A DNA stretch of 56,233 nucleotides, taken from Thalassolituus maritimus (GTDB taxonomy: Bacteria; Pseudomonadota; Gammaproteobacteria; Pseudomonadales; Oceanobacteraceae). The stretch covers positions 1 through 56,233 of the forward strand of contig NZ_FTOH01000013.1 in assembly GCF_900156675.1 (NCBI RefSeq), in the 5' to 3' direction. Positions 17,132-24,954 of this stretch are shown in pieces (positions within the stretch are counted from its first letter, which is position 1; the number at the start of each line of letters is the position of its first letter). The position numbers and the translations under genes were made by a program. The notes beneath the pieces were generated by a model. That model saw only the letters and a list, made by a program, of their open reading frames with translations, was not told the DNA's origin and ran no database searches.

Positions 17132-18109
17132 ATGGCTGAAGAAGAAGACGAATGTCCACCCTGTCCCGATGGGATACCCGGCTGGGTAATGACCTTTGCC
17201 GACCTGATGTCGCTGCTGATGTGCTTTTTCGTACTCCTGCTGTCGTTCTCAGAAATGGATGCACGAAAGTTCAAGCGTCTGGCCGGTGAACTCAGGGATG
17301 CCTTCGGTGTGCAGACGGTTGTTAATGCCAGCGATCCGCCCAAGGGGACCAGTGTGATTGCCCGGCACTTCAGTCCGTCGATTCCTGAACCGACACCGAT
17401 TAATGAAGTCCGGCAAAAAACCAGCGACATCACCAAAAGTTCACTCGAAGTGCTGTGTCAGGATGAAGTGACACAGCAGGAGGAGCGTCAGGGCGACCGC
17501 GGTATGCAAACGCGTGAAGTCGTCGTGCCACGCGAGGACATCGAAAATAAAAAGAGCGAAGAGATGGCCGTTGAAATGGCTGCTCAGCTTGAAAATGAAA
17601 TCGCACAGGGTCAGGTCGAAATTGAAACCGTAGGTAAGAAAATCATTATCCGCATTCAGCAGAGAGGCGCTTTCCGTTCAGGTTCTGACTATATCGAGGA
17701 TCGCTTCTTACCAGTGATCGACAAAATCCGGGAAGTGCTCGTTGATATTCCGGGCAAGATATCTGTGGAAGGGCACACCGATGATATTCCGCTCGCGGGC
17801 GGCCCGTTCCGTTCGAACTGGGGACTATCAACTGCCCGTGCCGTCTCATTTGCACAGGAATTGTTTATTGCTCCCGAAATGAACTCGGACCGGTTCCAGG
17901 TGGTGGGTCACGCAGATAAAAAGCCACTGGTGCCTAATATTGATGACGCTTCCCGCGCACGCAACCGGCGCGTGGAGATTGTAATTCTGCGTACGCATGA
18001 ATTTGATGATGACGATCAACCGGAAATCACTCCGACGCAACAGGAGATTGACGACGCGGCGACAGCCCGCCCGGAAGATTTTGAATTAAATCCCAACGAA
18101 ATATTCTGA
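17132..18109 (+). CDS. pomB: Flagellar stator subunit PomB/MotB with OmpA domain
   Basis: This 325-residue partner of PomA has a short cytoplasmic head (with CPPCPDG) and one membrane helix with the ion-binding Asp24 (GWVMTFADLMSLLMCFFVLL). A linker follows, then an OmpA-like peptidoglycan-binding domain (about 185-290; SVEGHTDDIPL, NWGLSTARAVS, NRRVEIVI). The domain anchors the stator to the cell wall. The gene begins six bases after the pomA stop, and the PilZ gene follows after 14 bases. A stretch at 100-150 is rich in charged residues and may be the plug and linker. Confidence 0.94.
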   Translation: MAEEEDECPPCPDGIPGWVMTFADLMSLLMCFFVLLLSFSEMDARKFKRLAGELRDAFGVQTVVNASDPPKGTSVIARHFSPSIPEPTPINEVRQKTSDITKSSLEVLCQDEVTQQEERQGDRGMQTREVVVPREDIENKKSEEMAVEMAAQLENEIAQGQVEIETVGKKIIIRIQQRGAFRSGSDYIEDRFLPVIDKIREVLVDIPGKISVEGHTDDIPLAGGPFRSNWGLSTARAVSFAQELFIAPEMNSDRFQVVGHADKKPLVPNIDDASRARNRRVEIVILRTHEFDDDDQPEITPTQQEIDDAATARPEDFELNPNEIF

Positions 18110-18123
18110 TCGGGAGAGAGACA

Positions 18124-18711
18124 ATGGAAACTGGAACAATGGAAGAAAGACGCCGTTATTTCCGCCTGGATGATGAGGTCATTCTGGACTTTGAAGCCAT
18201 CTCACAAGAAGAGGTGCAACGCTGGAAGGCCCGCCATCAGGATCATATCAATGAGTTGGCAGAGCTGGAGCGCGACATCGCTGGCGTCCTTCACCAGGTA
18301 CAGGCACAGAACCCCACTGTTGCTCGCTTGTTTGAGCTGCTGAACCAAAAGGTCAACCTGCTGAACTCCCCGGTGGGGCCGGATGCGAAACCAGAACTCT
18401 CGCAGACCGAAGTGCGTACGCGGGTGAATCTGAGCGCCTGCGGCATGGCGTTCCACTCCACAGAACCGCTCAGTGAGAGCGACAATCTACGGCTGCAGAT
18501 GCAGCTGAAACCGTCCAACATTCCCGTGACTCTCATGGGGACGATTGTCGGTGTGGAGCATACAGCAGATCCTGCCACCCCCTATCTTGTACGCGTTGAC
18601 TTCGAAGGCCTGAGAGAAGCGGAGCAGGAAATTCTGATTCACCACCTGTTCCAGCTACAGTCACGTCGTCTGCGCTCTGAGCGCGAAGCTCAGAACGACG
18701 CTGCTTGCTGA
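18124..18711 (+). CDS. PilZ-domain protein in the stator operon
   Basis: This 195-residue protein carries the two c-di-GMP-binding motifs of PilZ domains: RRYFR (10-14) and NLSACG (102-107, the (D/N)xSxxG form). They are separated by about 85 residues, far more than the usual 25-30. The insert (about 28-80) is helical and charged, so the domain is split or preceded by a coiled-coil arm. It follows pomB by 14 bases with GGGAGAGAG before its ATG, and ends the operon before a terminator. By analogy with YcgR-type brakes it probably tunes the motor to c-di-GMP. That role is inferred from context. Confidence 0.87.
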   Translation: METGTMEERRRYFRLDDEVILDFEAISQEEVQRWKARHQDHINELAELERDIAGVLHQVQAQNPTVARLFELLNQKVNLLNSPVGPDAKPELSQTEVRTRVNLSACGMAFHSTEPLSESDNLRLQMQLKPSNIPVTLMGTIVGVEHTADPATPYLVRVDFEGLREAEQEILIHHLFQLQSRRLRSEREAQNDAAC

Positions 18712-18724
18712 ACCTCATTCCACC

Positions 18725-18754
18725 AGGCCTTTTTTCCTACAGTAAAAAAGGCCT
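18725..18754. terminator. Rho-independent terminator behind pomA-pomB-PilZ
   Basis: AGGCCTTTTTT (18725-18735) and AAAAAAGGCCT (18744-18754) form an 11-bp stem with an 8-nt loop, 14 bases after the PilZ gene stop. The A/T-rich arms make it symmetric. It closes the stator operon ahead of rsmE. Confidence 0.55.
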
Positions 18755-18807
18755 ACCCTCTGCTATCATGCGCTTTATTTCATTCACTTTTACTCTAATG
18801 AGAGCGC

Positions 18808-19539
18808 ATGATGTCTGGCCCTCGCATCTATACTCCCGAGCCACTCGCTGACAATACAACCATCGCACTGGATGATCAGGCAGTGACGCACCTGGTACGC
18901 GTTTTACGTATGAAAGAGGGTGACGATGTACGGCTATTCAATGGCGACGGTTCTGAATATCAGGCACAGCTCATCATCGAGAGCAAAAAATCGGCATCGG
19001 CATCTGTCATTCATGCGACTCGTCAGGATGCACCACTGACACTGCAGATACATCTGGGCCAGGTGATTTCAAAAGGCGACCGGATGGACTTCACTATCCA
19101 AAAAGCGACCGAGCTGGGTGTCACCGACATTACTCCCCTGACCAGTGAACGCTGTGATGTACGCCTGAAAGGCGACCGGATGGAAAAAAAGCTCGAGCAC
19201 TGGCAGAAGGTAGCCATCTCAGCCTGCGAACAGAGCGGGAGAAATACCGTCCCGGCAATTCATCCACCAAAGTCGCTGAGTGACTGGAGTTCAGGAATAG
19301 AAGCCGACAGAAAATTGCTGCTCCACCCTCATAACCAGAAGCCTCTCGTATCCGATCAGTCTCCAGAAAGCATTGCGCTTCTGGTAGGCCCTGAAGGTGG
19401 TTTCTCTGACATCGAAGTGACTCAATGCCAGGAGTCAGGATTTGATGGTTTGCTATTGGGGCCTCGTATATTGCGTACCGAGACCGCGGCGCTGACGGCT
19501 CTCAGCGTTCTTCAGTATGTGTGGGGTGACTTTCGCTAA
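18808..19539 (+). CDS. rsmE: 16S rRNA (uracil-1498-N3)-methyltransferase
   Basis: RsmE methylates N3 of U1498 in 16S rRNA using S-adenosylmethionine. The 243-residue protein has an N-terminal PUA-like part (VTHLVRVLRMKEGDDVRLFNG) and a C-terminal SPOUT knot with QKATELGVTDITPLTSERCD, KVAISACEQSGRN, and the cofactor loop LLVGPEGGFSDIE followed by LGPRILRTETA. ATG 18808 and ATG 18811 are adjacent; either could be used. Its last 38 bases overlap the end of the convergent membrane-protein gene. Confidence 0.96.
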   Translation: MMSGPRIYTPEPLADNTTIALDDQAVTHLVRVLRMKEGDDVRLFNGDGSEYQAQLIIESKKSASASVIHATRQDAPLTLQIHLGQVISKGDRMDFTIQKATELGVTDITPLTSERCDVRLKGDRMEKKLEHWQKVAISACEQSGRNTVPAIHPPKSLSDWSSGIEADRKLLLHPHNQKPLVSDQSPESIALLVGPEGGFSDIEVTQCQESGFDGLLLGPRILRTETAALTALSVLQYVWGDFR

Positions 19540-20209
19540 CGAGACGGATGCCTTTCCAGTCCCAGTATGAAGATAAGAAATAGATCCCGATAAACAGGGT
19601 CGCCCACCATTCAATGATGCGCTTACCGTGACTCATCTCGATTCCAACGGTGACTCCGGCAAAGGCAATAAACATAAACCACAGAATTCCCATTACTGCT
19701 GTTTTCACCGCAAAGCTAGGGACAACCAACCCCTGTTTTCTTGCCTTAAATGTCAGAACGTAGGCTGTGGTCAGAGCAATCAACATTCCCTGAAAAAACA
19801 GATTGGCGCCACGCACGTGCACTCCCCAGCGGGTATCTGATTTTTCTGGCAGCAACACCGCGGTACCAGCCAACAGACCAATGGCAGCCAGAACTCCGAA
19901 AAACTGCATTGCATTCAGCGCGATACGCCCGGAATACGGGCTTAACCAGACACGGTATACCTGCCACCAGACAACAAAGAATGCACAGGCCGCAATCATT
20001 CCTCCACGAAAAATAAAGCCTGCATCGCCTTTCATACCTGTATGGGTAATATCAGTACAGCCATCAAAAAATGGATTACATAATTCTGCCGTACCGGCTG
20101 ACGTCCCAACAAAGTAAGTGACTGCAATCGTGCCCATGGAGAGAACGAAAGATGCTAACGCAATAAACTGACCGAATGACACGAAACCTCCGAACAGCCC
20201 GGATTTCAT
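19502..20209 (-). CDS. Six-helix membrane protein of unknown function
   Basis: This 235-residue protein has about six hydrophobic helices (about 8-33, 68-90, 97-120, 133-155, 165-187, 196-212). A conserved-looking loop after helix 1 carries two cysteines (CNPFFDGCTDIT), probably periplasmic and possibly disulphide-bonded. The fold faintly recalls Frag1/DRAM/Sfk1 proteins, but I cannot confirm that and give no function. It overlaps the 3' end of rsmE by 38 bases in the opposite direction. The start ATG is at 20209. Confidence 0.78.
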   Translation of the reverse strand: MKSGLFGGFVSFGQFIALASFVLSMGTIAVTYFVGTSAGTAELCNPFFDGCTDITHTGMKGDAGFIFRGGMIAACAFFVVWWQVYRVWLSPYSGRIALNAMQFFGVLAAIGLLAGTAVLLPEKSDTRWGVHVRGANLFFQGMLIALTTAYVLTFKARKQGLVVPSFAVKTAVMGILWFMFIAFAGVTVGIEMSHGKRIIEWWATLFIGIYFLSSYWDWKGIRLVSESHPTHTEER

Positions 20210-20308
20210 TGGGCCATCAAAAATAAAGCGACATCATATCAATCAACACACCCTGGTAGAACTTTTAACATCTGCAATTCAGCGGTAGTCGCGAAGGAAG
20301 TCGGTAAT

Positions 20309-20392
20309 AGCAGGTGGCGAGGGCCGTGCACAGCATGGATGCTGTGCACGAGCCTACAGGGACGTATTTACGGCGTGCCATCGAACCCTGCT
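20309..20392. repeat. Structured palindromic repeat, copy 1 (CATGGATG core)
   Basis: A perfect 11-bp inverted repeat GTGCACAGCAT-GG-ATGCTGTGCAC (20326-20349) is followed by GAGCCTACAGGGACGTATTT. An outer pair AGCAGG (20309-20314) and CCTGCT (20387-20392) closes the element. A related copy lies on the minus strand at 50666-50717. It fills most of the 297-nt gap upstream of radA, and I see no gene there. It looks like a dispersed intergenic repeat. Confidence 0.6.
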
Positions 20393-20506
20393 GTTAGCGA
20401 CAGCCTGTTGGTCCTATCCACACTCCAGCACCGACCTATCGTGCCGCCTGAAGATAAACGGTACACTTCTGCATAATCTTCAAATCAGTATCAGATCGAA
20501 CGTTAT

Positions 20507-21877
20507 ATGGCCAAAAAGAAAACCGCCTACGTCTGCACTGAATGCGGCGCAGATCACAGCAAATGGCAAGGCCAGTGTGCCGGTTGCGGACAGTGGAATA
20601 CTCTGCAGGAATTTGTCGTATCTTCAGCAAAGACCGCAGCTCGGGATACCCGATTCAGTGGCTATGCCGGCGATGCCGGTGCCAGTGATGTTATTAAACT
20701 CGCCGACGTCGATCTCGCCGAACTGCCAAGATTCAGTTCCGGCATGCAGGAGTTCGATCGGGTGTTAGGTGGTGGCCTTGTGCCAGGCTCCGCCATTCTT
20801 ATTGGTGGTCACCCGGGTGCAGGTAAATCAACGCTGTTGCTTCAGACTTTGTGTTATCTGGCGACACAGATGCCAGCCATCTACGTGACTGGTGAAGAAA
20901 GTCTGCAACAGGTGGCGCTGCGCGCAAACCGGCTTGGGTTGCCGACTGATCAGTTACAGATGCTGAGTGAAACCAACGTTGAGCGACTGACTAATGTGCT
21001 GCAGCAGCATAAGCCTCGTATCGTCGTGATCGATTCTATTCAGGTCATGCATGTGGATGGCATAGAGTCTGCGCCGGGCAGTGTTTCTCAAGTACGCGAG
21101 AGCGCAGCGTATCTGACCCGTTTTGCGAAACAGACGGGAACGGTTCTGTTTCTCGTCGGGCATGTGACGAAAGATGGCTCTCTGGCGGGCCCGAAGGTTC
21201 TTGAGCATATGATCGACTGCTCGATCATGCTCGAGGGCTCAGGCGATAGCCGCTATCGCGTACTGCGCGGTATCAAAAACCGGTTCGGTGCTATCAATGA
21301 GCTGGGCGTCTTCGCTATGCTCGAGCGCGGCCTGAAAGAGGTTAAAAACCCAAGCTCGATTTTTCTAAGTCGCGGCGATGAACCTGCTGCTGGCAGTGTC
21401 GTGATGGTGATCTGGGAAGGCACACGCCCACTGCTTGTTGAAATTCAGGCATTGGTCGACGACAGTCATTTCGGACATCCAAAGCGGGTCGCGGTTGGTC
21501 TGGATCAGAATCGTCTTAACCTGCTGCTCGCAGCATTACATCGCCATGGCGGTATCCACCTTGGTGATCAGGATGTGTATATCAATGTCGTCGGTGGCGT
21601 AAAGGTAAATGAAACCGGGGCCGACCTGGCGCTCTTACTTGCTGCCCTGTCCAGCTTCCGCAATCAACCTCTTGAGCAAGGACTGATTGTCTTCGGAGAA
21701 GTAGGCTTATCCGGAGAAATTCGCCCGGTACCCTCAGGTCAGGAGCGGATAAAAGAAGCGGCGAAGCATGGCTTTACCAGGGCAATTGTTCCGAAAGCGA
21801 ACGTACCGAAACAGCCTGTTGACGGGATGGAAGTGATCGGCGTTGATAAACTTCAGGAAGCTATCGAACGCCTGTAA
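20507..21877 (+). CDS. radA: DNA repair protein RadA
   Basis: RadA is a RecA-like branch-migration ATPase that processes recombination intermediates. The 456-residue protein has the N-terminal zinc finger (C10, C13, C24, C27 in CTECGADHSKWQGQCAGCGQ), a P-loop GGHPGAGKSTLL near residue 100, the RadA-specific KNRFG motif, and a Lon-protease-like C-terminal domain (GGVKVNETGADLALLLAALS) without protease activity. Length is typical. The start ATG at 20507 has only a weak ribosome site. Convergent with the Mrp operon end. Confidence 0.97.
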   Translation: MAKKKTAYVCTECGADHSKWQGQCAGCGQWNTLQEFVVSSAKTAARDTRFSGYAGDAGASDVIKLADVDLAELPRFSSGMQEFDRVLGGGLVPGSAILIGGHPGAGKSTLLLQTLCYLATQMPAIYVTGEESLQQVALRANRLGLPTDQLQMLSETNVERLTNVLQQHKPRIVVIDSIQVMHVDGIESAPGSVSQVRESAAYLTRFAKQTGTVLFLVGHVTKDGSLAGPKVLEHMIDCSIMLEGSGDSRYRVLRGIKNRFGAINELGVFAMLERGLKEVKNPSSIFLSRGDEPAAGSVVMVIWEGTRPLLVEIQALVDDSHFGHPKRVAVGLDQNRLNLLLAALHRHGGIHLGDQDVYINVVGGVKVNETGADLALLLAALSSFRNQPLEQGLIVFGEVGLSGEIRPVPSGQERIKEAAKHGFTRAIVPKANVPKQPVDGMEVIGVDKLQEAIERL

Positions 21878-21911
21878 GACGATCCTGTCATCCGGACTAA
21901 GCCATCCGGGC

Positions 21912-22292
21912 TCAGTCGTCCCGGTCGTTAATGCCTTTTCTTTCAGCAGCTCGTTCCGCTTCTTCTGCATTACGAGTGCCCTCTGCCATTGGGCGACGGC
22001 GATGAATCGCTGCTTTGCCCATCATGTACGCAGACACAGGCGCGGTCAGAAATAAGAAAATACTGATCACTAACTCATGGATGTGCAGACTCTCTTCCTG
22101 AACGCTAAACCAAACAAGTGAACCAAGCAGAGTAGCCCCCATACCCAGCGTCGAGGCTTTTGTTGGCGCATGGAGCCGAGTATAGAAGTCAGGCAGCTTT
22201 GCCAGCCCCCAGGAGCCTACAAGCATAAATAACGCACCACCAATCAGAAGTGCGGCAACAAAATAATCGCTATATACAGCCAGGTTATTCAA
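21912..22292 (-). CDS. mrpG: Mrp sodium/proton antiporter subunit G
   Basis: This small membrane subunit of the Mrp (Mnh/Pha) complex is the last gene of the operon. About 126 residues contain three helices with the family signature LPDFYTRLHAPTKASTLGMG. The C-terminal tail is charged (RNAEEAERAAERKG). I propose TTG 22292, preceded by GGGGTGA, which gives MNNLAVYSDYF before the first helix; GTG 22301 is an alternative. Either way the start overlaps the end of subunit F. Confidence 0.9.
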   Translation of the reverse strand: MNNLAVYSDYFVAALLIGGALFMLVGSWGLAKLPDFYTRLHAPTKASTLGMGATLLGSLVWFSVQEESLHIHELVISIFLFLTAPVSAYMMGKAAIHRRRPMAEGTRNAEEAERAAERKGINDRDD

Positions 22293-22554
22293 TGATGTCA
22301 CCCCGCAACAGATATTTGGCGACTGCCGACGTGCTGACAAAACCAAGCATAGCGATCAGAAGAGCCCCTTCGAAATACAGGGCGGTCCCGTAGTACAGGC
22401 CCAGCAGAATAATCAAAGCAATACTGTTGATATAGAGCGTGTCCAGAGCAAGGATGCGATCAGTAATATCTGGCCCCTTTATCAAGCGCCAGAGGCAGAA
22501 AAGCATCGCCAGACCAATCATCCCGGTACAGATCATGATGACATTACTCAGCAT
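22285..22554 (-). CDS. mrpF: Mrp sodium/proton antiporter subunit F
   Basis: This 89-residue subunit has three membrane helices and the motif KGPDITDRILALDTLYINSI conserved in MrpF. It is required for assembly or activity of the multi-subunit antiporter. Both ends overlap neighbours (E before, G after), so translation of the operon is coupled. Confidence 0.94.
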   Translation of the reverse strand: MLSNVIMICTGMIGLAMLFCLWRLIKGPDITDRILALDTLYINSIALIILLGLYYGTALYFEGALLIAMLGFVSTSAVAKYLLRGDIIE

Positions 22555-23033
22555 CCGAATATCTCCTTCAGCGGCTGTTCGTAACGTTTGAAGATAAACG
22601 CCTGAAGTTCTTTTTCGTCTTCAAGATGGAGTACGTGAATATAAAGGCACGTACGATCTTCTGAAAACTCAACGCTGACGGTTCCCGGAGTGAGCGACAC
22701 CGAACTCGCCAACAAGGTCACCGGAAAGGGCTCGGTCATTGATAACGGGTAGGCTAACCAGCCCGGTTTGAGATAGCGATTGGGTAGCACTACCCGGCGG
22801 GCCACATCAACGTTCGCCACCACGATGTCGTAGAGGAGTCGCAGCGAGTAAGTCATCATGGCTAAAGGCTTTTTAACCGGCGCATGTCCACGTACATACG
22901 GATAAGTAAGTATGGGAATCAGCCAGGCCAAAATCACCGCCAGCACTAACTGCCCGTAGGAGAAACCATTCAATAAAAGCCATACGGCAATCAGCATGAC
23001 TGAGTGCCACGGCATCGGCAGCAATCGCTTCAT
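22548..23033 (-). CDS. mrpE: Mrp sodium/proton antiporter subunit E
   Basis: This subunit of about 161 residues has two N-terminal helices (VMLIAVWLLLNGFSYGQLV) and a C-terminal cytoplasmic part with TLLASSVSLTPGTVSVEFS and LYIHVL, both diagnostic of MrpE. ATG 23033 overlaps the TAA of subunit D (TAATG). The upstream in-frame extension lies within the end of D and is not needed. Confidence 0.94.
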   Translation of the reverse strand: MKRLLPMPWHSVMLIAVWLLLNGFSYGQLVLAVILAWLIPILTYPYVRGHAPVKKPLAMMTYSLRLLYDIVVANVDVARRVVLPNRYLKPGWLAYPLSMTEPFPVTLLASSVSLTPGTVSVEFSEDRTCLYIHVLHLEDEKELQAFIFKRYEQPLKEIFGC

Positions 23034-24538
23034 TATGGCTGCCCTCCGTTCAGATAATTCAACGTCACACCAGCGTGCAGGTCCTGAGCAGCCCTCAGAG
23101 ACCATTCAGTCAGTGGTCCGCCGCCAATAACAAGAACAAGCGTCGTTGCGACCAAAAGCCCTGAAGCCACAAGGTGAACATTGCTCACCTTCTCCTTAGC
23201 TTCTGGAACAACAGAACCCTGGGTTCTCCAGAACAATGTAGTTCCGGCACGAGACAAGGCAATGAGCGCAGCCAGACCAGAGATAAGAACGAGCGGCCAA
23301 ACCCAGATGGCATCGCCACTGTCGACAGCGGCCTGCAGGATAAAGACTTTACCCAAGAAACCCGAGAACGGAGGTAAACCAATCATAGCCATCGCAGTTA
23401 CAGCAAACAGAACGCCGGTAAATACCGGATACAGAAATGGACGGGAACGCACAAATCTATCTTCCGCCTGACCACGCTGCATAAGAATCAAACCAGCGAC
23501 CAGAAAGAACGCCCCACTCATCAGCGTGCTGTGCAACGTATAATAAAGACCTGCCGCAACCGATTGAGTCGTCCCCATGGCGACCGTCATCAGCAGAGTA
23601 CCAACGGAAATAACAATCAGGTTAGCAATGAGCCAGCGCAGCGTCTGGCTCGCCAGGGCGCCAATGGCTCCGGCAAGTACCGTCAAGCCTGACAGCCACG
23701 CCAGGGGAACCACCCCAAGATCAGACAGTTCGCCACTGTCGTGACCAAATACAACACTGTGGATACGCCAGAGGCTATACACGCCAACCTTGGTCATAAC
23801 GGCGAACAGGGCCGCTACCGGCACTGAGGTTGTGCTGTAGGTTCTTGGTAACCAGAAATGCAGCGGTAACAGGGCCGCTTTCACCCCAAACACTACCATC
23901 AGTAGAAGCCCACCGGCCTGAGCCAGGGGAACGCTTTCTTCTGGCAACGTGGGCGCGCGCGAGGCCATATCCGGGATATTCAGCGTACCGAAGGCTCGGT
24001 ACAGCAGAGCCAGTGCAATCAGGAAGAAGGCTGACCCTATCAGGTTATAGAGTACATAGTGCTGAGCTGCTCGGGTCCTTTCCCGACCGCCGCCATGTAT
24101 CAACAACGAGTACGAGGCGATGAGGAGAATCTCGAAAAAGACGAAGAGGTTAAATGCATCCGCGGTCAGAAAGGCGCCGTTCAGGCCCATTAACTGAAAC
24201 ATAAACAGGGGGTGGAAAAAGCGCCCTGTTTTATCTTCACCACCGCACGCAAAAAGGTGCGTACACAATGCCAGAACAGAGGTAACCACCAGCATAAATG
24301 CAGCTAGAGGGTCCGCGAGCAGGTAAATGCCGAACGGGGCTTCCCAATCACCCATGGCGTAGCCCATTGGGCCGTCCGCCAAGGTCTTGAACAAGGTCAA
24401 CATCGACACCGCTACCAGCATCAGTAAACCAAACTGAGCCACCAGGCGCTGAAGATGCAGGCGCTTGTTAAACCACGGATACAGAATCAGAATTGCCGCG
24501 AAAAATGGCAGAAGCACAGGAAGTGCCGGTAAATGCAT
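23033..24538 (-). CDS. mrpD: Mrp sodium/proton antiporter subunit D
   Basis: This large proton-translocating subunit (about 501 residues) is homologous to NuoM/NuoN of complex I. It has about 14 helices, with the proton-path residues in LFVFFEILLIASYSLL and the broken-helix Lys regions (GVKAALLPLHFWLP, and AVMTKVGVYSLWR). The start ATG 24538 overlaps the TGA of subunit C (TGATG), with GGAGG upstream. Together with subunit A it couples proton inflow to sodium export. Confidence 0.95.
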   Translation of the reverse strand: MHLPALPVLLPFFAAILILYPWFNKRLHLQRLVAQFGLLMLVAVSMLTLFKTLADGPMGYAMGDWEAPFGIYLLADPLAAFMLVVTSVLALCTHLFACGGEDKTGRFFHPLFMFQLMGLNGAFLTADAFNLFVFFEILLIASYSLLIHGGGRERTRAAQHYVLYNLIGSAFFLIALALLYRAFGTLNIPDMASRAPTLPEESVPLAQAGGLLLMVVFGVKAALLPLHFWLPRTYSTTSVPVAALFAVMTKVGVYSLWRIHSVVFGHDSGELSDLGVVPLAWLSGLTVLAGAIGALASQTLRWLIANLIVISVGTLLMTVAMGTTQSVAAGLYYTLHSTLMSGAFFLVAGLILMQRGQAEDRFVRSRPFLYPVFTGVLFAVTAMAMIGLPPFSGFLGKVFILQAAVDSGDAIWVWPLVLISGLAALIALSRAGTTLFWRTQGSVVPEAKEKVSNVHLVASGLLVATTLVLVIGGGPLTEWSLRAAQDLHAGVTLNYLNGGQP

Positions 24539-24954
24539 CACCTTGATTTACCTCCGGTGTTTTTCGCGGTACTGCTGACTGAGCTCTGTCGGATTTTTCC
24601 CTGAGGCTCTTTATTGGCCAGTGAGTCACCCGGCAAAGCGCGTCCATCGACCTGATCATTACCAAGATCTGCACGTGCCCGGATTGCCAGAATCAAGGCA
24701 AACGCCGTCATAGCAAAACCAATAACGATCGCAGTAAGCACCAGGGCCTGAGGCAGAGGGTCGGAATATTCTGCCCCGTCGGCCAGGATGGCCGGCTCGT
24801 GCAAGGCCAACCCACCACTAGCGAACAGAAACAGATTTACTGCGTAAGACATCAGGGTAAGGCCGATGACAACCGCAAAGGTGTGGCCCCGAAGCATCAG
24901 AAACACCGAACACGTCACCATCACGCCGACAGTGACTGCAAAAATCAATTCCAT
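24538..24954 (-). CDS. mrpC: Mrp sodium/proton antiporter subunit C
   Basis: This NuoK-like subunit of 138 residues has three helices, with SVFLMLRGHTFAVVIGLTLM and DPLPQALVLTAIVIGFAMTA typical of MrpC. The tail after residue 110 is polar and longer than usual. ATG 24954 overlaps the stop of the fused A-B gene. Confidence 0.94.
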   Translation of the reverse strand: MELIFAVTVGVMVTCSVFLMLRGHTFAVVIGLTLMSYAVNLFLFASGGLALHEPAILADGAEYSDPLPQALVLTAIVIGFAMTAFALILAIRARADLGNDQVDGRALPGDSLANKEPQGKIRQSSVSSTAKNTGGKSR

